From: Rhexocercosporidium sp. MPI-PUGE-AT-0058
Lineage: Eukaryota > Ascomycota > Leotiomycetes > Helotiales
Assembly (NCBI GenBank): GCA_020746875.1
Contig: JAGTJL010000001.1
Coordinates: forward strand, 1 to 64,000
Direction: 5' to 3'
Length of the DNA: 64,000 nucleotides
Position numbers and translations under genes: made by a program. The notes beneath the pieces are model-generated. The model saw nothing but the letters and a program-made list of their open reading frames with translations, was not told the origin of the DNA and did not search any database. Shown in pieces: positions 46,403 to 58,204 of the stretch. Positions within the stretch are counted from its first letter, which is position 1. Each line of letters begins with the position of its first letter.

Positions 46403-49400
46403 CCTTCGTGTTTAGAGTTTGGATAAATGGTTTCTGCATAGAATAAATTGGATTTTGCAATGGGAACCAGTCTTGCATATGATCCCCTGCCCGGTTCAAG
46501 TGTCTAGCGCATCTGTGCTCCAATGATTCGAGGCTTACCTTTCTACTTGACCTGTCGAGTCAAGACATCGGAATATTGAATGAGTCTTCTGACATACATG
46601 TATGAAATCAGTCAAACCCTTCTAATTGAGTAAAAGCAACAAATTCATCATCACCAGAGCCAGTAAATTGATCCATGGGGGTATGCCATACATGCTTTTC
46701 TCGTCCCTGAGTGCAATTGTTCGAATACCTTTCCTTGAAGCTTGTTGTTAAGTTCAACCCCTTCCTTGAGGACCGGATGAACCCTTCTTCATTTCCCGCA
46801 TTGATCAGAAGATTGAAGGATCTGTGAGATCGTTTGATATGCTCAAATTCGGAGCGAGGTGACGGGATCCCCGAATCACGGGTTCGACCCCCTTTCTCTC
46901 CATTCGATCAGGTACCTCCCTCTCATTCACCGTCTCACACTTCGCCTAATTCCTGACTCGACTCCGACATCACCCTTGTTGTCACCCTAATCAAGACAGC
47001 GCAGCACATATCCGCTTGATTCCGAGTCCAACAAAGTACCCTTGATGCTCACCTCGTCAAAGCTCCGACCTGCAATGACGGGGGGAGCCTTGCCCGTCGG
47101 GCATCCCGTCCACGTGGGGGACTGCCGTCTCCATTACATACCTCTCCGGAAGGGAGATACCTCCTTATTTTGTGTGGCTTGGGGAATGCTATCTGAGCAC
47201 GCACTCGCACCGCTTGGACAAAGATAGTGGTGTTGATAAGGAAGGGCTGAGCTTGCTGTGGATTCGGAGCTGTTTGACATGGGCATCTCCCAGATCTTGG
47301 CAATGTTGACCTGTTTCGTTTTCCGATCCTTCAGCCTTCTAGAAGCAAGCTAGAAGGCGTCACGGAGGGATTCTTAATCAGTCGGAGGGAAGAGATACAG
47401 GGATGGAAGATCTTACTTGATGCTTCTGAAAAAACTCTAATCCAACTTTATGCATTGCCCGACTCGACTGCGACAAGAACGTGCAAGGAGAATGTTTATC
47501 GAGCTTCTCTTGACCTTACAGCTCCTTATCATCGTAGGACGATCTCTCTCTTGCGATCTTTCCAAAAGCTCTCGCCCGCGTGGAGTAGTTTGCAGATATT
47601 GAAACTTCAAAATACAGCCGGGCAGAACACCGTCAAACCCCGAACCGTTCACCCCTTGCCCTTGGCCATGCGGACCGCAACATGGCCCTGACTCGCAGTC
47701 CCATTTTGGAGTGACAGCCGCCCTTGGCTGAGGACTTCCCTCTAGCTTGTGTGCTTGTCATGCTGTGCGTAAACTCTAAATCTATCTTACGATGATGTCT
47801 TCCTGCGTCTGTTTTCATGCCATACACCCCAGCTGCATTTTACTTGGGGAAGAATGGAGCCTTGGGATCCATGGGCCCATGGCTTCTCCCCCATACAGGC
47901 GCGGGCTACTGGACACAATGTATTGCTTGAGATGTCGATAGTATGCTTCCGTCCTTGCAGGTGCTGGGAATTGACGTGACACTGATGCCAGCATTCGTGA
48001 GGGTTTCCTAGTCATTCGCCGACTGACAACATGATACCCACTGGTCAAGCACTTGCAGAACGGCGCCTAGCTTACTTCACTGTCTCTTACAACGGCCAGC
48101 CACAAAGTCCTGTGCTCATCTAGAAACAAGTGCAGGGCTTTAGAAAGAGTGCTGCGCGATAGAAACAACGCAGGGCTGAGGGGGAAGGAATTCATGCGAG
48201 CAGGGTGTGCTTCCAGAAATCTTCTAGAAGGATGTTATCAGAACCCATCTTCCGTCCAAAGTATGGATCCGAGAATAGATGTAACACAAATTCCGACCAA
48301 ATACAGCATTCGCAGATAACCGTTGACCCTTCATATGAGGAAAAGGGTCTATCAAACCCACATTTACACACTAAGACCCCCTCCACACCCAGGTTCCTTA
48401 CCACTGGTCGCCTTGCGCCACAACCCACCACACTCTCTGGCCTTTCCTGTGTCACCGAGCCACAGGATTGGAACAAGGAGCTAACGCAACCATGCCCTGT
48501 CCCTGGCCCGTTCTGCACTTTAATAAGACCGACTGGAGCAAGGGACTAGTGATAGAGGCGGGCAGAGGATAGCGTTGGCGGAAGTACATATCATCCCCAC
48601 CAGCTCTTATGATCGGGATGAAAAGATACATGATGCACGATCGAGCTTGCAGAGAAAACACAAGCAGAGACGATATCCGATCAGGACGACAGACCCAGCG
48701 AGAGGAAAGACAGGCGCCCCGAACCCGACTCGAAGAAAAACAAGACAGACCAAACCCGGACCGATAAATAACACAGGACCATCAATCGCCCTACCCTCCA
48801 CTCTCCACTCACATCGCAATAGCCGCGTCGCGACAGAAATTAGCTACTTAGCCGATTTGATCCACGATCGTCGACTTTCAAACTTTGCACTGACAACGAG
48901 AGAACTCGACTGGACTGGACTTGATTGAATTGGACAGGACCAGGCGTTGAGATCGAAAAAAGACATAGCGGTAGTCTTGGCTGGATCGTACTTCGTCTGT
49001 GTTGATTGACTGCTTGGTTGCTTGCTTCCTTCCCTCTTCACTTCTTCAACAAGGACTCTTCCCACTCCACTCGTCAGATCAGATCAGATCAGAGCGGATC
49101 CCATCTCATATTTTCCGACCGACATCTTCTACTCTACTCTCGTCTCAACCCCTCCGATCCCATCAGGTCTCTTGCTCCCAAGTGCAACATAGGACGAGTC
49201 AAGGAATCCGGTAGCCGAAGCAGAGGCAAGAAAAGAACCAAACACAGTCCAGGACAGCACAGTACAGTACAGAACAGGACCCGACGTCTTCTTATACTTG
49301 GCTGGGTCGTCACCGCCACTGCCATCTTCTGCATTATTGCACTCTTCTCTTACCAGGCCGGACACAAGCTTCTGACACCCGCGCATCCTCAAGACCAACC

Positions 49401-49735
49401 AAAGTCACGGTACGATATTCACCCGCGGCTCTCCTTCGCCTTTACTTCGCCTATACTCCTCCGCCTCCGCCTACTCGTCCTCCTGCTCCATTCTCCTTTC
49501 TTTGCTGCTTGGTTTGTTGTCGCGAGACGAGAGCCGAGGCCGACGCAAAGTCAAGTGAAGTCAAGTCACGAGACCAGGCCAATATCCCAGCTCGCTTACG
49601 TCACCAGGCATAGATTCCTCGGCAGCAAGCTCCAGCTTCCCCTCCATCAATTCTCCCGATAACAACACCACGATTTTCCCGACTTCTTGCCGACGCCCAA
49701 TACTTCTTGCAACGCGCTTCCAGCAACCAAACACC
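46403..49735. other. Long intergenic interval, no gene seen
   Basis: 3.3 kb without a supported gene. Several 70-110-codon frames (for example 48192-48549 both strands and 49006-49662 plus) overlap each other and have the low-complexity composition of pyrimidine-rich leader DNA. The last 0.8 kb (about 48950-49735), rich in C/T and short direct repeats such as AGATCAGATCAG at 49076-49092, looks like the promoter and long 5' UTR of the Zn2Cys6 gene. Confidence 0.45.
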
Positions 49736-52150
49736 ATGTCTGGATACTCGGGCCCAGGAAGCTCGTATCCTCACCACCCTCACCCTCACCCTCACCATTC
49801 CCAGCAGTCGCACTCGCAATCGCAATCACAGACGCACAGCGGTGTTCCCAGTCCCAACGACGCAAACGGTCATGGCCATGTCGGCGCAGACAGTCTCTCG
49901 TCGCATAGTCACCATGGCATGCCCTCCAACCAACAAGCCTTCCAATATGATCAGGCAGCTCAACAGCAAATGCAGTCGTACGCCAACGGTCACTCCAACG
50001 GCCATGTAGAGGATATGCAACAGCAGCAATCACAGCGCGTCCAGCTTCCAGCTCCGTCCCCCGCATCTACAAATGGTGATGGCAAGGGCCACAAGGGAAA
50101 TCGTCTTCGCAAAGCCTGCGACTCATGTAGTATGCGAAAGGTCAAGGTAAGGGATATTTCAAACTCGGACTCCTCGGCAGAACAATGCTGACAAAAGGTT
50201 TACAGTGCGATGAGTCTGGAATTCCGTGCCGAGCTTGTGCTGCTCTCGATATTCCCTGTACCTTCGACCGCGCCAGCAAGAGAAGAGGCCCCCCAAATAG
50301 ACACGCAGAAGCTATCAAGAAGAAGGCTCGTGAATCAATGGCCGCTAGTGCTGGTTTTGTCTCCCCTACATCCCCAAGCAATGTCGCTGCGACTCTTGCT
50401 TCCTTCTCTACCCACGCCGTCCTCAACGCCGAATCGATCTGCCCATTCTCAACTCTCGAACTCTTAGTCGACGACTTCTTCACATATATCCACCCTCTCT
50501 GCCCCTTCCCACATGAGCCATCATTCCGCGCCGCCTTTCTGAATAGAGAGGATCTCAAGAACCCCTCCTTCCTTGCGCTCCTCGCGTCAATGGTCGGTGT
50601 CCTGGTCGCATCCTTCCCTCGAAAGCCCCGCCTCCACCTCAAGGCCCAACACCGAGAACACCTCTTTCCGAATTCCATGAGTTTGGTCGAGCGGTGCCAC
50701 AAGGTTGCGATTGCTGCGCGGGGACCAGGATACTTGGACAAGGAATTATCAGTCTACGATGCAGCTACAAGCTACTTCTTGGGTCTGGCTGGCGCATACA
50801 CCTTTCAATGGAAGCAGACTCGGTTGTACTTTGGAGAGTGCTTGACTATTATCAAAGTCCTTGGTGCTCACAAAGTGAAGGATGCTGGCATTGTCGTAGG
50901 AGGACTTCCAGGTGCTTTTGGAGCCGATTCGAATAACGTACAAGGCGTCGGCCAACCAGTTGACTATATCCGCCAAGAAATTGGTAGAAGACTCTTCTGG
51001 GTCATGTTTGTTGGTATCATGTAAGTCCTCGGATCTCTGTACTTGTTGCGGTACTGACGTCTGTAGCTCAATCCAACAGCTTGGTGCCACCTTTGGCGAG
51101 CTCTTGATTCCCCCACCAACTACCAACAATCCATATCCCCCTCTTCCACTGGAGATAGATGATGAGTACATCTTTGTTGACCACATCGAGGCACAACCAG
51201 CTGGAGTCCTATCAAAGCTCACTGGCTTCAATCTGAATGTCCGCATCTACAAGACCGTCACTCCTCTGTCCACCATGGAATTTGCATACGGAATTGATGA
51301 GGTGTTCGACTGGAATCGTCAAAAGCGAGTCTTAGAAGAATGTCTGTCAAATGTAAAGCAGGTTTTGGACGTCATCCCACAGGAGTTAATGCTTCAGCCC
51401 GGCGCCAACCCAGGAGAGTTTGGGCATTCTACATTCCAATACTACCCTCCCAATGCAGACTATCCGGGTGCCAGATCCAACGGCGGTGATGCAACCCAAT
51501 GGCCTCTCGGAAAGTCCGAAGAGCGTCGCCGTTTGCAGTTCGAGATCCAAAAGGCCAACATCTATGGCAGTCAACTTGGTACTCGGTCCTCGTTTGTTGA
51601 CAAATACTGCAATCTCTTTGATGCATACGAGAAGGTCAAAAATAGCTCTGGTGATTCGATGCAAATGGGATCTCCAGGAATCATGGCTGTAGGATTGGAT
51701 GGGATGTATCCAAAGAAATCTGTCACCAGTCATTACGAGGAGACCAACATTGCTCAAGAGCGTGAGAGTATCGTCAAAGACCTCTTGAAGGTTTTGAGTT
51801 GTATCAGCCAGGTCAATATGGAGCCAAATGGCGGTAGCTTTGTAAGTTTCACTGCTACAAAAGTCAATTCTGACTTACTGATGACATCACAGATCAACAA
51901 GATCCGCCAGATCGCTTCTACTTTGATCGAGACTCCTGACAGTCGAAAGGGCCCCATCGCAGTCAAGTCCGAAGAGTATCTTGGTCGATTCCTGGACGTC
52001 TTGATGAAGCTGGAGCGTATTAGTCCCGGCTGCCGAAGCGACAATGGCGATGGACAAGTGGATGAGGAAGAGGAGTTGAGAAACTGGGCCGACCTTCGAG
52101 AGTATCAGCTCAGATTCGCTCAAGCTGGTGGATTTATGAGCGAGATCTGA
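49736..52150 (+). CDS. Zn2Cys6 fungal-specific transcription factor
   Basis: Four exons (49736-50146, 50206-51020, 51067-51841, 51893-52150), 2259 nt, 752 residues. The first 120 residues are rich in His, Gln and Ser. The binuclear cluster is split by intron 1: CDSCSMRKVK before it and CDESGIPCRACAALDIPC after it (Cys 128, 131, 138, 145, 148, 155; spacing 2-6-6-2-6). A basic linker (KRRGPPNRHAEAIKKK) follows. The middle-homology region begins near residue 190 (VDDFFTYIHPLCPFPHEPSF) and includes RRLFWVMFVGII. The acidic C-terminus (DEEEELRNWADLREYQLRFAQAGGF) could activate transcription. Intron 3 (51 bp) is also stop-free and a multiple of three. DNA targets unknown; nuclear regulator by family. 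Confidence 0.92.
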
Positions 52151-53185
52151 TTGTTTTCTTCTTCTTTCATTTTCTTTGGGACTTGGGTGCATTGCCCGAA
52201 CTGGCCCGAGGATGAATGGATTTCTGATAGACAGGGTCAAAATTGGGGTTGCGGAGTTACTGAGTTTGGTGGGGGCGAAAAGGAAAAGTGCCCTCGAGCA
52301 TGAAGTACATTCGTGGCCTGCATTCATCCACCTTGCTTTTGCATTTGCAGACATTCTTATTTGTATTAGTTCATTGATTTTCTGCCTTTGCAGACATGTG
52401 GTAGATTGCTAGCTTGTTTTTGAGTTAGCTTTCGGGCCATCAGACGAAACAAATGATCAGAAAGATTCTTCTTAATGCAGATGCGTGTAATGCAATATGC
52501 TGCAGGTACAAATGCCCTTGCTCTAGGAAGTCTTGAATGGGTTCCCCAGCTGTTGATTCGAGCCAGTTGCTACAGACCTTGCCTTTACTACCTAGCTTTA
52601 TTCTTGGGTCTTCCTTTTCCCGTCTTCTTTGCGGAATGATAGGAACCTGAAGGAGTAAAATTTGGCAGTGCCTGCTGTCCTAATTACGCGCCACACAGAT
52701 CGAAATGCTGCGTATGAAACTTGACGGAAAATACACAATGCAGAGAAGAGTGCCCACTTCATCTAGTCAGTGGTGCTATCAGCACCAGCCATTCTACAAA
52801 AAGTGCAAGGTCCCATGTGCAGGACTTGCGTGTCTTTCGTCATTGAAAGCAATCTATCTGTACCACAAAATGATACGCAAATTGTATGCATGGGGGCCGT
52901 GGAGAGCTTCTTTATTTTGTTAGTCTAATTCAGTCCCATATGCATATTTTGCCCTCCCTGAATTCTTACAAGCTATGGCATACATATAGGTATCCTCTCT
53001 TTCGGGTCCAGTATGTCTGCCCCCTCGAGACCGAAGCCACCTCAGTGCTACGGTCGACTTCAAAGCCCTTCCTCCCGGTCCGAACCATCAACCCAAGGCC
53101 GATCAATATAATACACTCCTCCTCACCCATCCTCAATCCTCACAAGTGAGCTCCCGAGCTCTCACCATGTTCCGCTTTAATCTAC
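52151..53185. other. Intergenic, no gene seen
   Basis: 3' flanks of two convergent genes (Zn2Cys6 factor and COA6). Small frames near 52176 and 52705-53149 have no motif. Confidence 0.45.
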
Positions 53186-53551
53186 TCACTCACTTCCTGG
53201 CGCCCTCGGCGGCGCTAGTTCCCCAGGCATCTTAACCGCCCCCTCCTCCCTCAACTTCTCCAACGTGCGCTCCCTCTGCCACTCCATAACCCTCCTCTTC
53301 TTAAAATACGTAACCCAACTACTCGCACAATTTCCCTCGAACCCCCTCCCTTCCGCACTGCAAACCTTGTCCGCCTTCGCTTTATCGGCGCCCAAACTGT
53401 CGATTATACTGTTCTTGTTTAGGCAATTGAAGTAGGCATCCCGCGCTTCCCAGCATTTCGCTCGTTGTGTCCGGTCTGGGGCTATGGGTGCGCCGTCTTG
53501 AGTGAGCTTTGGAGCTGGGAGGGAGGGCGTGGATGTGCTAAAGAGGCCCAT
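53186..53551 (-). CDS. COA6: Cytochrome c oxidase assembly factor 6
   Basis: 121 residues from ATG 53551 (MGLFSTSTPSLPAPKL). The same frame is open upstream to 53677, but that part probably belongs to the 5' leader because family members start near the chosen Met. Residues 31-45 read AKCWEARDAYFNCLN: a CX9C motif (Cys33, Cys43). Cys64 and Cys75 (CSAEGRGFEGNC) form the CX10C partner, followed by the family signature SSWVTYFKKRRVME. COA6 is an intermembrane-space CHCH protein that helps copper delivery to Cox2. The C-terminal Pro/Ala-rich tail is common in fungi. Divergent from the SYS1 gene. Confidence 0.9.
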   Translation of the reverse strand: MGLFSTSTPSLPAPKLTQDGAPIAPDRTQRAKCWEARDAYFNCLNKNSIIDSLGADKAKADKVCSAEGRGFEGNCASSWVTYFKKRRVMEWQRERTLEKLREEGAVKMPGELAPPRAPGSE

Positions 53552-53953
53552 TCTGTTGTGAGGGGTGGGATTGGACGTTGCGGAGGAGGGTTTTGACTGG
53601 AAATCATTGTCAGTACTTGCGCTGACACGTTGGAATGAATTTGTGTATTTACTAGAGCCAACTGCAAATGGACCCAAGTCTTTGATGTTGAGAAACTCCT
53701 ACTGCTGTTCTTTGGCACTTCGAAATATGATTGCTGTTACTGCTTAACATAGAACGCATCGAAGCTCAACTTTCGCCTCCCCAGCTCAGCTCCACAGATG
53801 GCAGAAAAGAACGCCAAACCCAATCCGTCAAAACTCTGGCCTCCAGTAGGCAACACCAGAATCGCATCGCGTATACAACACTCACAAACCAACAATATGA
53901 CAATGACACAATAGCATCCACCACCAATCCATCAACATACAAACCCACAGAAA
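53552..53953. promoter_or_regulatory. Shared divergent promoter region, COA6 / SYS1
   Basis: 402 bp separate two start codons facing away from each other. Both genes are housekeeping genes, so a bidirectional promoter is plausible. A clear TATA box is not seen on either side. The leader of the plus-strand gene is A/C-rich just before the ATG (about 53900-53953). Confidence 0.5.
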
Positions 53954-54732
53954 ATGGCACGTCGCCGCCGCCCCCCACGACCAGGCGCCCTCACCGAACT
54001 CCCCCCTCTCAAAATCCTCTCGCAGATCCTCCTCCTTCAAACCCTCTGGTACGTCGCCGGGACGGTACTGATCCTCTTCACGGCGCTGGTGGCAGGGAAG
54101 CATTTCAGTTTAGACCTTGTGCTCAGCTGGAGGACTTTGAGGGGTGATACGACGGTTGGGTGGATGTTGGGGTTGGTTTGGCTGTTGAATAGCTTGATTG
54201 GGTTGGTCTTCTTTCTTTTCTTCCTACAAACCACCACTCTGTTGCGCTACCTTGTCCTTCGGATATCCGCAGATTTGGACTCGGAGTTGTACCTGGATCT
54301 GGAGATCTAAAGCACAGAATAAAGCTAACACCCCCAACCAGTGTAATCGGTATCCTCCTCCTGATCTCACGCAGCAAACTCGTGCCCGACTTCGCCGTAA
54401 CGCTACACTTCATCCACCTCCTCGTCGTATCCCTCTACTCGCATTCGATCCCGCAGAACGCGCTTTGGTGGCTTTTACAGATTGGCAGCACAGCTATGAT
54501 GACTGCGCTGGGCGTGTGGGCTTGTCAATGGAGAGAATTGAGGCCGATTACTTTTGGGGGTAGTGCGGCCCAGACGGCGACGAATGATGTCCCGGCTACT
54601 GGGGAGGGTGCGGCTGATGAGGAGATGGGATATGGACGGGGACGAGGGAGGGGGAGGGGGAGGGATGGCGCAGGGGAGTATGAGATGGTGGATATGAAGG
54701 GGAATAATGGGGAGGCTTCATCAGGAGATTGA
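53954..54732 (+). CDS. SYS1: SYS1-like Golgi membrane protein
   Basis: Two exons (53954-54201 and 54342-54732), 639 nt, 212 residues. The 140-bp intron is needed to join LGLVWLLNSLIG to VIGILLLISRSKLVPDFAV, giving the four-helix Sys1 layout. Characteristic stretches are MARRRRPPRPGALTELPPLK at the start, LKILSQILLLQTLWYVAG, LVPDFAVTLHFIHLLVVSLY and GVWACQWRELRPI. Sys1 is the Golgi receptor that recruits the Arl3/ARFRP1 GTPase, part of trans-Golgi trafficking. The C-terminus is a cytosolic tail with a GRGRGRGRGR repeat. The first-exon ORF reads on into the intron to a TAA at 54308, so an unspliced transcript would encode only a truncated protein. Confidence 0.88.
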
Positions 54733-55104
54733 GTAGGATTCGAATTAGGGAAAGCCAAGGGACCAGGATCACGACCAGAAGCTCCGAGGGAACCTGCAGA
54801 ATACCTCGACCTTATGAAGGCGACAAGGAAACGTCGATTGGGACCCAAGACGTAGGAAGAAGGGCGGTTATGATGTTTAAACAGCACGGCGTAAGGGAAT
54901 CGGACATGACACTGGGCGGCGTTCGGTAGCCAGACTGTACCAACACTTATTATTTCACTGGCACTGTATCAATGTATACTTCAATGGTTGATACCCAACA
55001 TGTTCATCCCGCACAAGCTCTTTAGAGTAATCCGATTTTTTTCTACTGCTACCTAGATGCCAACTTCACTGCGAACATCCGACGGCTGGCCCCAGAAGCA
55101 TACA
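54733..55104. other. Intergenic between convergent genes
   Basis: 3' flanks of SYS1 and of the 686-residue protein gene. No gene or repeat recognised. Confidence 0.45.
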
Positions 55105-57165
55105 CTACAGGTACGTCCTTTCTCTTCGTCCGTGTCCGATCCATGTCTTTTCGGGAGGCCCAACAGGTAATCCATCGAGCTCTATCCCACCATCTACTGG
55201 AGTGAAGATTTGAGTACCACTTGTGCTCGTTCTTCCGATTCTGGGTCGAAGCGATATAGTTGGGTCATTTAAGATCGGAATGGCTAAGGTGGTTGCCACA
55301 GAACGAAATTCCTGCTCACCATTTTCCATAGGAGTGGCATTCGCACTTGCTGGAGCACCGGGTACCCCTCTACCCAGAGCTCCAGGTTCTCGAATATCAT
55401 CAGCGGTGTACATATCCGAAAGAGTACTCTTCCTCTTCTCTCGGTTGTGTCTTCTTCTTGAGGAAAATGAATTCGAAGTAATTGGCGGATTGTACCTTGC
55501 TGGAGAGTAGAATGGGAAAGCTGGTCTCGAAGGTGCCGTTGGTTCCTGTACCCCTGGAGAATACTGATGGCCCATTGGATGGAGAGAAGATTCCGATGGC
55601 GAGACCCGCTTTCTTCTTCGGTCATGGAATGGCTTTTGTGAAGCTGCTGCTCGTCCTTCAGCCGCTGCCAAAGCAGCCTCAGCGATGCTGAAATCCGGAA
55701 GACGGAAAGAGCTGCCAGTGACTAAATCCCTCCGAGCTGGAGGGCCCAGGTCACTAGTTGGAGTCAGATGCCCACTCACAGGCGTATTGAAGTGAGGAGT
55801 GCTCTCGGCGTCAGAGCTGTGGATGTCGCCCCTCTCCTGCGCTCTGAGTCGTCTGGCCTTTCCATCACTACTGATTGCTGGACTGCCGATCTCAGAGGCC
55901 GAGTCTTGATCTTCAGATCCTCCTGTTGGTAAGGCTGAATGTAGGCTACCACTGAGTCGACGTTTGAAGTTTGCCCATCTCTTCACAACTAATTCGAGGA
56001 CTGGCTGTATGAAGACGTGATGAGGCTCAGAGCGAATGACGGGTTCCAGCCGATAGTTGGTCTTTGGTTCAGTGCTCTGGGTGCCCCTCTTGGCGTTTGG
56101 CTGTCTACTCGTTTTCCGTCCACCACGTTCCGTTCTATGACGCATTGAATGAGGCACCATCATTGGTATATAGCTTTGGTGTGATGGTCTTTGGGACTGA
56201 TGTAAGGCCTCCAATTCAAGCTCCAATCCATCATTGTTGCTGTGCGGCCTGGCGCTTCCATCACTTTCCAACGATCCACACGACCCCGAACCACCGGTCA
56301 AGTTCAGTGCACGGCGCCATGATGCAAGAGCCGATGCTTCGGTATCCGGAATGCGCGACGAGAAGCCTGGGGATGTATTTACAAAAGATTTGGGCCACCC
56401 CTGAACCGGAGAGGTGTTCCGGGCTTGGTGACCAAAGCTTGGAGAATATCTGAATTGTGTGTGCATGCGCAATGAGCTGATCATCCGGGGTTCAGGAAGT
56501 CGAGCAGATGTCTTGTTAATGGTGTAATTCGGAGATGAGATACCAAGAATACGGTCGGGCGGAAGGGTGAAGCAGGCACCTAGAAGTTGTATAGCTACTA
56601 GGTGAGCGAGATCATGAATGGTTCCGGGGTCACAGAAGTAGTTGTCAGAAACCGCCCGCCTTATCTCCGCATATGCTCGCTTCGGACGGCCATCGAGCTC
56701 TCTCATCCACAATTTTGGGGATAGCTCGTTCATCAGTCTGGGCTGGTACCTCTTCATCCGAGTATATTTCGATTCCGGAGACCACCAGTATGGCCGCCCG
56801 GTTTGGCAGACGTACTGCCACTCGTATATCTCCTGATCGATGATATCCCATGACAACGTATCCTCTCTCGGCGCGTCTTCTCTCTGGTCCAAGGATCCAT
56901 CGAATCTGCGATCGACACAATTACTGATGGAAGATAGCGACTGGCGAGTTTGTCTCGATCTCGAATTCTTCTCAGAGTCGGCCATATAAAGAACCTGACT
57001 GTTCTCGGAGGAGTGGACTCTGGACCGTCTCGAGCTCGCATGTGACTGGGATTGTCCGGACCGGGTCCTCTTGAAGAGCTTAGTGAGATTTGGAATGCTG
57101 TAGGTTCTAGGTAGTGAGACTAGCAAGTCCTCCAGGCTCGCGGGAAGCTCTTCTTGCTGATTCAT
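55105..57165 (-). CDS. Hypothetical, largely disordered protein
   Basis: A single uninterrupted 686-residue frame from ATG 57165. The long open frame and normal composition make it a real gene, but I recognise no domain. The N-terminal 90 residues are Ser/Arg-rich. Residues about 100-225 look folded (WDIIDQEIYEWQYVCQTGRP, YWWSPESKYTRMKRYQPR, TIHDLAHLVAIQLLGACFTL). The remainder is Ser/Pro/Arg-rich and probably disordered, with a short helical AIAEAALAAAEGRAAASQ-like segment (near 490). Many S/T-P sites suggest phosphorylation. It is convergent to SYS1. Confidence 0.75.
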   Translation of the reverse strand: MNQQEELPASLEDLLVSLPRTYSIPNLTKLFKRTRSGQSQSHASSRRSRVHSSENSQVLYMADSEKNSRSRQTRQSLSSISNCVDRRFDGSLDQREDAPREDTLSWDIIDQEIYEWQYVCQTGRPYWWSPESKYTRMKRYQPRLMNELSPKLWMRELDGRPKRAYAEIRRAVSDNYFCDPGTIHDLAHLVAIQLLGACFTLPPDRILGISSPNYTINKTSARLPEPRMISSLRMHTQFRYSPSFGHQARNTSPVQGWPKSFVNTSPGFSSRIPDTEASALASWRRALNLTGGSGSCGSLESDGSARPHSNNDGLELELEALHQSQRPSHQSYIPMMVPHSMRHRTERGGRKTSRQPNAKRGTQSTEPKTNYRLEPVIRSEPHHVFIQPVLELVVKRWANFKRRLSGSLHSALPTGGSEDQDSASEIGSPAISSDGKARRLRAQERGDIHSSDAESTPHFNTPVSGHLTPTSDLGPPARRDLVTGSSFRLPDFSIAEAALAAAEGRAAASQKPFHDRRRKRVSPSESSLHPMGHQYSPGVQEPTAPSRPAFPFYSPARYNPPITSNSFSSRRRHNREKRKSTLSDMYTADDIREPGALGRGVPGAPASANATPMENGEQEFRSVATTLAIPILNDPTISLRPRIGRTSTSGTQIFTPVDGGIELDGLPVGPPEKTWIGHGRRERTYL

Positions 57166-57757
57166 GGTGATGGGGAATGTCTAGGTGGGTTGGGAGAGAG
57201 TTATTAATGCATGCCGGAGGTGAGGAGAGGAGTATAGATGGGCTTGAGGGATCGAACGGAGCATTGGTAGCATTACGAAAGAATATAGATCTGCGAATGG
57301 CCATGGTCAGCGTGGAAGGTCCGTCTGGTGCCTCCGAGGTCGTGACTTCCGAACGGAATAACGTGAACGAATCCGAGGTTCTCGTCAAGAGGTTTCTGAA
57401 CGTCCGGGATAGCTCTGGAAGCCGTCTTTAAACGGCAATGTGATACAAGCCACTCACTGGTCCGTTCCATACTGCAACATCAATCTACAAATACTTTTGG
57501 GGGGGTGCGCTGGAAGTGTTTGTACCCTTTTTATTAGCCGAGATGCGGGGTACAGGCTGTTCCGGAAGTCCGATCATCTGGTAATATGGACTTATTTTTG
57601 GTCATAGCATTCCAATATTGTATCATCATCTCTTTGACGAAATGTTCTGATTGTATTGCTATGGTATCGCAATCAAGTGGTACACCACCGTACTATCCTC
57701 CTGACCCAGCAATTCCAACCCCTTCCATCTCCAAGCTTATGATCTGGGACGGCCTCC
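57166..57757. other. Intergenic, no gene seen
   Basis: Promoter side of the 686-residue protein and 3' flank of the SnoaL-like gene. Overlapping frames at 57107-57470 on both strands lack motifs. Confidence 0.4.
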
Positions 57758-58204
57758 CTACCACATCGCCCGCGGGTTACTGGGGTTCTCTGGCCTTGCT
57801 TGAGCCACATCCCAGTGCTCCACGATACAGCTCCCTTCAAATTTCAAGATATCCACCACAGCTGTCGATGGAGTACCCGCGACGTCTTCACGGAAGTGCA
57901 GATATCCCGTGTTGTTGTAGAAGCCCGCGTGAAGGATGGACAAATTTGCTGATTTGACAAAGTCCGCGAGCCCAGTGATGCTCGAATCCGTCCATCCTGA
58001 GGCAGCGTTGGGATTGTGCTCGATGTAGGCATGGTCAAAGTGATCGGCGAAGGCTGTTTTGACGTCTTTGTTGATGTAGAACTTTCGGACGAATTGGTAG
58101 AAGATGTCGGTTTGTTCTTTCGTCTCGGCTGCTCGAGAGGGACAGAAGCTCTCCGCTGATGCGATGGAGAGCAGGGACAAGAAGATGCCTAGGTTGACCT
58201 TCAT
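57758..58204 (-). CDS. Secreted SnoaL-like (NTF2-fold) protein
   Basis: 148 residues, no intron, start ATG 58204. A signal peptide (MKVNLGIFLSLLSIASA) precedes ESFCPSRAAETKEQ. The fold-typical stretches are FYQFVRKFYINKDVKTAF, DHFDHAYIEHNPNAASG, FREDVAGTPSTAVVDILKFE and IVEHWDVAQARPENP. The His in YIEHNP and the EHWDVAQ strand are hallmarks of the SnoaL-like family. Known members include polyketide cyclases and many uncharacterised fungal proteins, so the reaction is not deducible. Two cysteines (about residues 21 and 130) could pair. N-glycosylation sequons NLS and NNT are present. Probably extracellular. Confidence 0.85.
   Translation of the reverse strand: MKVNLGIFLSLLSIASAESFCPSRAAETKEQTDIFYQFVRKFYINKDVKTAFADHFDHAYIEHNPNAASGWTDSSITGLADFVKSANLSILHAGFYNNTGYLHFREDVAGTPSTAVVDILKFEGSCIVEHWDVAQARPENPSNPRAMW

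Noticed and set aside
46871..46905. tRNA-like T-arm (GGGTTCGACCCC)
   Set aside because: Only the T-arm-like hairpin is present; no acceptor stem, D-arm or anticodon arm could be paired around it.
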